DNA of 64,000 bases, taken from assembly GCA_947359465.1 (NCBI GenBank), contig OX375874.1:98335441-98399440 (forward strand), read 5' to 3'. Positions within the stretch are counted from its first letter, which is position 1. The number at the start of each line of letters is the position of its first letter. The notes beneath the pieces were generated by a model that was not told the DNA's origin, did no database searches, and was given only the letters and a program-made list of their open reading frames with translations. A program made the translations under genes and the position numbers. The stretch comes from Metellina segmentata (taxonomy: Eukaryota; Arthropoda; Arachnida; Araneae; Tetragnathidae). This document shows, piece after piece, positions 57,171 to 64,000 of this stretch.

Positions 57171-57569
57171 TTATAAGCATTTCACTCATACGAGGCAAAT
57201 GTTTCATCCGTCGCCAACAATAGCATGCAAATGCCGTTGATGGCAATTTGATGCAAATGTACTTACAAAGGTAAATACTCGGGCAGTGATTCACCGTAAC
57301 ATAATATTTCACTTATCTACAAATCTAATCGCTAAATAAGTACACACCGCTGCAAAATGAATATGAATAAATTTTAGTTTCTGTTTCACTCCCTTCGGTC
57401 CCTAGAGCTGATGACAATGGATCAGCGAGGGACCAGACGAGATCTCCTGTTTGAAATAGTATTAAGTTACGGAAGAACGGTCTAGCTCACAACGATGAAT
57501 AATTGATCGAATTCCACAGCTGTGCCACTGCGCCACTTCCAGGGGCTTACTCTGAGGCGTAATAAACAC
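57171..57569. other. Unique sequence
   Basis: No feature recognised. Confidence 0.4.
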
Positions 57570-57700
57570 GCCAGATCTTTAGACGGAAACGGAACGGTAT
57601 TACTCCGTTCAGTGAATCCTTAGAATAATGCAAGGACTCAATACACAACCTTCAGTTTACTTAAGTTGGACAGAGAACATAACATGAGAACAAATTTCTG
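57570..57700 (+). repeat. Paralogous tail module, copy 1
   Basis: AATAAACACGCCAGATCTTTAGACGGAAACGGAACGGTATTACTCC ... CTCAATACAC aligns with 58651-58740. In the matching frame it reads LDGNGTVLLRSVNP then stop, against LDENRTVLLCSLNR then stop in copy 2, so it may be a gene's C-terminus. Flank similarity continues (TTAAGTTGGACAGAGAACATAAC versus 59728-59750). Confidence 0.7.
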
Positions 57701-57864
57701 CCTTGCAATTGATATGGAATATATTTTTTTATCTATTTGTGAGGAATAAAATAGGTGTGTAGGTTTACAATGCTGTATTTACTTACCTAGGCTAAGCGTG
57801 GAAAGTGCGAGAAATGAAAAGGAACCTAGTTGTGTATGCAATCATCATTGAATGGACTACGTAT

Positions 57865-58065
57865 CAGATTGAATGGAATCATACACGGCTTGCATAGAGT
57901 AATGATATGAAAAGTTCCAAGTGCTGCTTTATGCTCGCGTTGAAAGAGTAACTATTATGAAGCAGCTGTTTCATCAAGGTGTCGACATTGATGAGCACGT
58001 TGATTTCTTTCCCAATTATCGAGTAAGTGCCGGTCTCTTGTCGTAACCCATGAATCTCCATGAAC
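57865..58065 (+). pseudogene. Coding-like module of unknown family, copy 1
   Basis: On the plus strand, 57933-58043 reads ARVERVTIMKQLFHQGVDID then EHVDFFPNYRVSAGLLS and a stop. The neighbouring copy (58196-58392) differs mainly by conservative changes (E/D, N/D, V/I), indicating past coding constraint in this frame. I do not recognise the family. The opposite strand also carries a 95-codon frame (57879-58166), but its counterpart in copy 2 is broken. Confidence 0.45.
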
Positions 58066-58195
58066 CCGTGAAAAACACACAGGGATTTACCGTGCTGCGT
58101 ATCTTTGAGTAGGACTATGTGTGGGTGGTGCGAGGAATTTAACGTGTATGTGTGTGTAATCTTCATTTATAGGGTGTCAAATCACGGCCTTCTAC

Positions 58196-58392
58196 AGATT
58201 GAATGAAATCACACATCGGGCGATTATATGAAAAGTGTGTCTTTATGCTCGCGTTGATGGAGTAATCACTGGCAAGTTGTGGAAGTGGCTGTCTCACCAT
58301 GGTGTCGCCATTGACAGACACGTTGGATTCTTTCCCGATTATTTTATCAGTGCTGGTCTCTTGTCACAACACATGAATCTATGAACAGGAGT
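58196..58392 (+). pseudogene. Coding-like module of unknown family, copy 2
   Basis: 58247-58366 reads ARVDGVITGKLWKWLSHHGV then AIDRHVGFFPDYFISAGLLS and stays open for a few more codons. Its start is about 330 bp after copy 1. No ATG or splice context was established. A separate 83-codon frame follows at 58467-58718 and ends in the tail module LDENRTVLLCSLNR. The two may be exons of one decayed gene or unknown element. Confidence 0.45.
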
Positions 58393-58466
58393 CACAGCAA
58401 GATCAGTTGTTCGGTAATAGGATTTAGTGATGGAAGGTGTGTCAGGTGCTCAGGATACTTTAGACG

Positions 58467-58740
58467 TTGATTTGGTTCAGAGAGGAGTACAAGTTCGCAG
58501 TACATGGTACAGGCAAGATTGCAAGAAGAGCACAGACTGAACTCGGGCAGTCGATTGCTCCCATAGGAGAACTCATTCTCCGTTACGGACACCTGCGACT
58601 CGCTGATGAGACTCAGCCCGAGCGTGAACCACCGACTATACATTTTGCAATAATAAACGCGATAGAAGATCCTTTAGACGAAAACCGAACGGTGTTACTC
58701 TGTTCATTGAATCGCTAGAATAATGTAGGTCTCAATACAT
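58467..58740 (+). pseudogene. Open frame ending in the duplicated tail module
   Basis: An 83-codon frame (58467-58718) ends with INAIEDPLDENRTVLLCSLN, whose end is duplicated at 57570-57700. Upstream residues (GKIARRAQTELGQS, ILRYGHLRLADETQPE) match no family I know. The minus strand is also open here (58392-58643), so strand assignment rests on the duplicate comparison. Confidence 0.4.
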
Positions 58741-58746
58741 TAACGT

Positions 58747-59711
58747 CCATATTCACAAGTACGTGTTAGCTAGAGGATCAACGATAAACCCCTAGTTATC
58801 GAAAAAACCGCATTCACAAGTCCTGATCCGTGGTTTAAACTGCCGTTTCGGTGTTACATTTTGATCCTCTAAAATCGGAGAGTTAACTCGCGAGTTACAT
58901 TTAACGCATGCGCAGTACTATCTTTTTGCGAAAAACAAAATGGATGACACATTTTATTGTATGCTCAATTACCGTATTCTTGCGACGGCTGGACTGGATC
59001 TGTCATTACGGAGCACCTACTTCACAGCAGCTTATCTCATCATAATGTTACAAAAATAGAAAAATTTAAAACATAATTTTTTTTAAATTCAAAACAAAAG
59101 TTAAAGTAAGGGTAGCTGCGAAAACGTTTGGTGAAAAGATATATGGCGGCACCTCCGTCCGGTAAGAGCGAAAGGTAGAATATGACCATGGCAGATGCAC
59201 ATTCGTCGTAGAATAAAAATTATTCTGTTGATTTATTACGAATGAAAGAAAATTGACATTGCAGGTTACTTTTCATACCACCAACACACACCCATACTGA
59301 CAAGTACAAAGATAATCGAATTACATTCATTTGTCCAGACATTGTGTACAATTATTTCTTGTAAAATTTAGGTTTTCAATAAAATCCAATTTAAAATTAA
59401 ATACCTTAGCATTTCTTTTCCCAAAACCAAATTAAAATGCCGGAGGCCTTCTAGTTAATCACAATTTGGAATCAATTCTACTTCGGTGTGCGTGCTTGAT
59501 CGGTATGAATGCAGATTCGGGCGTCGTAACCAATATAAACAATATAACGTGATCGTGAGGAGACGGTAGTAGCCAATCACAGCGAGTGTCTCATTTTAAT
59601 CCCCGGATCACTTAACACGCCGTTTGATAATACCATTCTTGATAATCCTCGAGTTAACTCTTACCCGCGGATCAACTGATCCTCGAGTTAACTCGAGACT
59701 TGTGAATATGG
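58747..59711. mobile_element. Unclassified TIR element (965 bp) inserted in the module flank
   Basis: Ends CCATATTCACAAGTACG / inverse CCATATTCACAAGTCTCG, followed by inverted GTTAACTCGAGGATCA motifs and an internal repeat TTCACAAGTCCTGATCC (58812). The flanks (58700-58746 and 59712-59760) join to match the uninterrupted copy at 57640-57720, confirming an insertion. TSD unclear. No recognised transposase. Confidence 0.7.
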
Positions 59712-59849
59712 CAGTAAGAGTATTTAAGTTGGACTAAAAGCATAACAAAGGAAAGATACACTTTGCTTTACAGGCGATGTGAAATTTCTATTTACTTGGA
59801 AATTAATATCGGTTTAAGCATCTCTCTTCGATAATGTTTCATTAACAAA

Positions 59850-60025
59850 AGGTTGATTGATTTTGATTATTATGGCGCCAGGGTCATATTTATCCAGGAT
59901 GAGCCAAACACTAGACGACATCAAGAAAAGGACAGACACAGATTAGAGATACACTCAGAAAGGAATCGAATATGTGCCGCCTACTATTTGCGCTGAGTGA
60001 AAACTCACTGAGCAATGGCGAAACT
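59850..60025 (-). mobile_element. SINE-D copy
   Basis: GATTTTGATTATTATGGCGCC, ATTTATCCAGGATGAGCCAAAC, CGAATATGTGCCGCC, and head side GAGTGAAAACTCACTGAGC. Confidence 0.75.
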
Positions 60026-60796
60026 TAAGAACAAAATTAAGACAAGTTATAAATTCATTACATCAAAAAATCGCTAAAAATCTAAAAATTGGTATGGATA
60101 GTTCAAAATACCTGTGCTTATTTTTTATATATTGGGGATTGAAATGCTGTCTATTCCAGAAAACGAAATGGTTGTCCAAATAGAGCCGGATATATAAATA
60201 TTTGCATGGCAAGATTTCAGAGCGGTATCGCAACGATCTTTGTGTGATATTTTCAATTTCTTGACGTTAGTCAAAGAAATTGAAAATATCGTCTTTCATT
60301 TCGAGTTCACGATCACCTACCGGTGCTGGAGAATACTGAGGCGTCAATTTCCGTTGCTTTTGTCAGCCGGCCATTTTTCCTTCGTACGTCAGAATTGAAT
60401 GGTGAGACATTCGAGCGAGAATGAAACGATCAACTTTAACATTTTGCTCTTTTTGTGGCGTATTCTTAGTATGACATTGTTCAACATAAGGAAATTGTTA
60501 AAAATGTAACGAATGTTTTCTTTTCTTACGTTAAAAAGAAGTATTCCTCACGCTAATGATGCGTTCCGATTTTTAATTAATAATGACCAGCTCATTTGGA
60601 ATGAAAGAACCACGATCGAAAACCTTCTCACTAGGACCCGAAATATCGTGTGTCGAAAGATTTTTGTCTGTCGTTGGTGAGGTAATTAAATTTCTTTGAA
60701 AGTAAATTATTAGACAAGAGGCGTAGGCTACAAACCGTAGCCTGTTCAGGAATCTGGCTTATAACAGGAAACGTTCAATGTCTCAATCTTATCAGG
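60026..60796. other. Unique sequence with a strong hairpin
   Basis: At 60246-60290, GATATTTTCAATTTCTTGAC is followed by GTTA and the inverse arm GTCAAAGAAATTGAAAATATC (one extra base): about 20 bp of stem. Transposon relic or a small hairpin RNA locus; nothing distinguishes these here. Confidence 0.6.
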
Positions 60797-60990
60797 TTAG
60801 GTGATTTATAATTAAGGTCGTACTAGAGCAACACAACGCTATTGACGACAGTCCGGGATCAATCCCCTCAGGGAAAGAATCAAGGACAACACCACGTAAT
60901 TTTAAACCACGGTCAGCACGGACCCGGATTAGAACCAGGGACCTTCCGATATAGAGGTTAACACATTAATCACCAGACCGATTGGCCGGC
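60797..60990 (-). mobile_element. SINE-A short subfamily
   Basis: The same internal deletion join (inverse of GGGTCCGTGCTGACCGTGG) and the same head variants as 50316-50515. Confidence 0.88.
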
Positions 60991-61179
60991 CTCTCAAGCT
61001 TATAAGAGTTATAGATTAATATACTTTGAAATAAGAGTGGAGGGGATAGACGTTTCTTGTCTGATAGATAAGGAGGAGAATCCTTCTGCCTATCAAATAA
61101 AAATGTTCCTGGTTCGATTTCGGGATACGGGTGGATTTTCCAGATAACTCATCTATAAAAGAGTTGTTCTTGACCTAAC
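60991..61179. other. Unique sequence
   Basis: No feature recognised. Confidence 0.4.
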
Positions 61180-61570
61180 AGGTGTCTTGGGAGAAATATC
61201 CCATCCATCAAGACCTCAGTTGAGTAATTTTTCGAATGATGCGATATTGCCGATTTTTGAATGATGACGATATCAAAATCTGGTCAGTTCTCTTTTAATG
61301 ACGGGATATCTTGTCCATTAGATCTGGTCAATTTTACTAGTAACGAGATTACTCGCCATTACAACCACCAGGTGGTTTAAAGTGAGCAGTATGTATGAGG
61401 AGAAGCGTGCGCACCTCCTGCCTGAATGGTGTAAAATGGTACGAGGTAGATATTTTAATAGTGACTGACCAGATCTAGATGGCGAGCTACCTTGTCCATC
61501 ACGATCTGGCAAGTTCTGCTAATGACGAGATACTTCGTTTAGACAATCACCTGGAGCGATTACAATCGAA
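61180..61570. repeat. GACGAGATATCTCGTC repeat family copy
   Basis: Sub-units such as GATCTGGTCAATTTTACTAG, AACGAGATTACTCGCC and GATCTGGCAAGTTCTGCTAATGACGAGATAC. Two internal ends: ACAACCACCAGGTGGTTTAAAG (61358) and AGACAATCACCTGGAGCG (61539). Confidence 0.7.
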
Positions 61571-61696
61571 TCACAAATGTCCAAGCGCGACACTTATTTT
61601 GACACAGGTGACTATTACTATCACGAGATGATATTCGCTACATCAACATAAGAAAAAATATCCTTGCAGCTTATGGCTCTCAATTATTTTATAACT

Positions 61697-61966
61697 CAAC
61701 ATATCGCACCCCGGCAAGAAAAGTGACACAACTCAAAATTGCAGAATTTGAGAAACATCAACTTAAAGGATAATATAAAACGTATATTGAAATAGTATAG
61801 GCTTCTATTAAATTTTGTGAAGGTATTTATGGTGGTAACTTCTGTTATATTCTATAGAATAGTAATATAACACGCTGGGGCACCTCATACTTTTTTTTTC
61901 AATGACATAAGATCAAAATTTTTATTTTTTGACTTATGTCTCTTTTCTTACCTGGGGTGCAATATT
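61697..61966. mobile_element. ATATCGCACCCC-ended MITE, most complete copy
   Basis: Left ATATCGCACCCCGGCAAGAA, right inverse ATATTGCACCCCAGGTAAGA; inverted ends extend about 38 bp through AAAAGTGACACAA.TCAAAA. Confidence 0.82.
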
Positions 61967-63157
61967 TTAGTTACAAAAACGAATATTATTTAACCCTCAA
62001 GGTACTTGGTTATCTTTCATTTTATTATTTTTTACGTACGTTATAAAACAGAGTGCAGAGACTTGTCAACTTCATTAGCTTAATGCATTCACTTATCATT
62101 AATTAACACCAAAAGGGAGGTTTTGCATATTCCGTGTAGGTGCAGTTTAGTTCCTCACACTCCTGTAACACCCTAATCGAAACCCCTTCATTCCACGACA
62201 GGGATCGTCTCAGCTTTGGCACGCCCAGTGAACCAAGGCTCGAATCTATCTTGTGATCAATACCCCCGATCCGAACATCGACAACGAACACGAACGAAAA
62301 TAACAAACTCTGCGGAGGAGAAAGAAGGGGGAGAAAAAAAATCGAAATCACTTTCACCATTTCTTCGTTTTCTTTCTCTGTCCGATAGGGGAAGGATGGT
62401 AGGAAAGGGATGAGGAAAACGAATAGCTTTAGGCCTACAGCCAATTGCACACTTTCTTTGATTTTTTTTCTTCTTTTCTTATTTATGAGACTTTTTTTTA
62501 CACACAGTGTCTTTGTTACTCAAGGTGGCGATTCCGTCCTATTTTGTCCCCTCCGGCACCTCCGCGAAAAGACATTTCTAGCCCCGCAGAGGGTCACCAT
62601 TCTGTGCCGCTTTTTGGTTAATGGCTCCAGTATCGTTAAATGCTCCGAGATGGTCCTACCCCTTACGTCCATTGGTCAGTGAAGATGCGATTCGTTCTTT
62701 TTTTTTTCCGAATGTGCCGGGCAGTATTAAATCAATGAGATACCCGGTTCGTTTATTTACGCCTTCCCATTTGGGTTCCTTTGTCATAAAAAGAATTGTG
62801 AGGCATAAGTACATCAGAAGAAGGTGATAAATAAAGGGGAAATAGTCGGCGATTATGTCCATTTACATCTATTTTTACTGCACCTCAAGTTAACGCTTCT
62901 GCTGCAAAAACTTTATTGACCATTCACGCATTGTTGCTTTGCGTTGGACACTTAGGACCTTTTGTTATGTTATGCATCATTACTTGGTAATAAAATTAAG
63001 CTATTCGATTTTGAAGTGGTGAATCCTATATTGGGTTTTAAGAATAATTTCTGGTTGAGTGAAATTGTGGAAAACGCAATTTGAAGCTTTATTTAAATTT
63101 ATTCTACAAATAACATAAAAAGTTATAATGGGCGTAGTAGGTGGCAAAGATTCTATT
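61967..63157. other. Unique, less AT-rich sequence; possible regulatory DNA
   Basis: 62200-62900 has balanced composition, no repeat match and several open frames on both strands (up to 115 codons, 62103-62450 minus) without known motifs. CGTTTATTTACGCC and GTCATAAAAAG resemble Hox-type binding words. No gene called. Confidence 0.3.
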
Positions 63158-63255
63158 ACTTCTTGGGCGTATTCCTCTCTTCTGTGTCATTAGAACTTCT
63201 CTTGTGTGTGAATGTCCATTACTTAATATTGTCTGCCTTGTATCTGGATCAGTCT
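63158..63255 (+). repeat. SINE-D fragment
   Basis: ACTTCTTGGGCGTATTCCTCTCTTCTGTGTCATTAGAACTTCTC ... TGTCCATTACTTAATATTGTCTG follows the SINE-D order. Confidence 0.65.
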
Positions 63256-63359
63256 GACAACATATGGTCCTTGCATTATATAATCCAACTAACCAATTAA
63301 ATGTTATGTACAATATGATAGGATGAAAAAAAAACCGAATTTCTTTGGAACAAATTCTT

Positions 63360-63455
63360 TTATTGAAAGAAGTTCCACGTCCGTTAAGGTCTGGTGAGTT
63401 TTGATGAAGACGAATTACCTCTTCAAAACAGCCACCAGAAGGGCTTAAAGTGTTT
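63360..63455. repeat. GACGAGATATCTCGTC family, edge fragment
   Basis: GTTAAGGTCTGGTGAGTTTTGATGAAGACGAATTACCTC ... AACAGCCACCAGAAGGGCTTAAAG resembles the family ends. Weak. Confidence 0.4.
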
Positions 63456-63654
63456 TGATTAATTAAGAGTTGTAAGTGAAGTACCAAAGTAATTGGTTGA
63501 GGGATTATAGCAACTTATCAGGCCATCTATAGAGAAATAAAATAAAATTTCAGGAAAAGACACAACATTTATTCACAGACAAGAAACGAAAATGGCAAAC
63601 ATCTCCAAACGAACTACAGAGTGGCTACACTCTCGCTTCTAAATGAATCGGTTG

Positions 63655-63865
63655 TTTGAGAAACCCCATAAGTCAGGTGAGAACAATTTTTGGGAAATAG
63701 AGAAAAACTGTTTCTGTGTAAAAAAACAACCTCTATATTATTATTTTTAATAAAATGTATTGTTTGGAGCTAAATACAATCTTTGCGCTCAATGGAGGTC
63801 TCAAAAGATAAATAATTAAATTAATATGGATTTTTAAAGTCAATTGACTTATGGGGTTTCTCAAA
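63655..63865. repeat. Short inverted-repeat element (211 bp)
   Basis: Perfect 21-bp arms: 63655-63675 starts TTTGAGAAACCCCATAAGTC and 63845-63865 is its exact inverse. AT-rich interior. Probably a small MITE; no target duplication visible. Confidence 0.75.
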
Positions 63866-64000
63866 TACATATACTTTTGGCAAAAAGTAATTGCATTCTA
63901 AACTGTATAAAATAAAAACTACACTTAGTACACCTCAAATATGCATTCTAAAACAAGTAGAAACATTAAATAAATATGAAACACAAATAAGATTATTTAG
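63866..64000. other. AT-rich unique sequence
   Basis: No feature recognised to the window end. Confidence 0.4.

Noticed and set aside
63104..63487. 127-codon minus-strand open frame
   Set aside because: It runs across a SINE-D fragment and a repeat edge, with no family motif.

Overview
This window is eukaryotic, AT-rich, intergenic (or deep intronic) DNA. I find no intact host protein-coding gene, no canonical tRNA or rRNA gene, no bacterial operon structure and no CRISPR array. The organism is most likely an arthropod, and my best guess is a chelicerate, probably a spider. That guess rests on the style of the abundant tRNA-headed SINEs and the mix of Tc1, hAT, Helitron, Harbinger and piggyBac-like remnants. 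It is inference from general familiarity, not a database match.

The window is best read as layers of mobile DNA in an old AT-rich background. About forty SINE copies fall into four families. SINE-A has a tRNA-like head (A box TAGTGGTTAAGG, B box GGTTCGAATCC) and a GGTAAT-type tail. SINE-B has a related body, a different tRNA-like head and a GGTA tail. SINE-C occurs once. SINE-D is another tRNA-headed family. Several copies have clear 11-14 bp target-site duplications (TSDs), and some are 5'-truncated with intact TSDs, as expected for LINE-driven retrotransposition. One LINE ORF2 C-terminal remnant lies at 10.5-10.8 kb.

DNA transposons: a hAT end (1-90), a hAT with a fossil transposase (2259-3046) and a 700-bp hAT inside a SINE (15724-16423). 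There are two complete non-autonomous Helitrons (606-1445, 16768-17614) and a third Helitron 3' end. Two internally deleted Tc1 copies share one deletion (5577-6146, 53514-54282), and a decayed Tc3-like element lies at 47372-48929. Harbinger-type MITEs lie at 29637-30286, 42964-43410 and 47163-49152. Further families are a MITE with 9-bp TSDs (11704-11994, 16672-17831), a pair of piggyBac-like TTAA termini (8253 and 12297), a possible pogo-like MITE and several unclassified inverted-repeat elements.

Layout: 0-8 kb hAT/Helitron/SINE/Tc1; 8-12.3 kb a dense SINE and LINE cluster between piggyBac-like ends; 12-18 kb SINEs, a minisatellite and a nested hAT/Helitron block; 18-29 kb mostly unique sequence with a 4 x 416 bp satellite (21.4-23.1 kb) and a long foldback pair; 29-36 kb a Harbinger MITE, SINEs and microsatellites; 36-39 kb a degenerate ~142-bp satellite; 40-50 kb MITEs, SINEs and a three-level nest (Tc3-like inside Harbinger MITE inside SINE-B); 50-56 kb SINEs and the second Tc1; 56-62 kb a palindromic-core repeat family, tandemly duplicated coding-like modules and a MITE; 62-64 kb unique sequence that may include regulatory DNA. 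No genes act together here. The biological content is transposition history: who inserted into whom, which copies were amplified in trans, and which local duplications followed.
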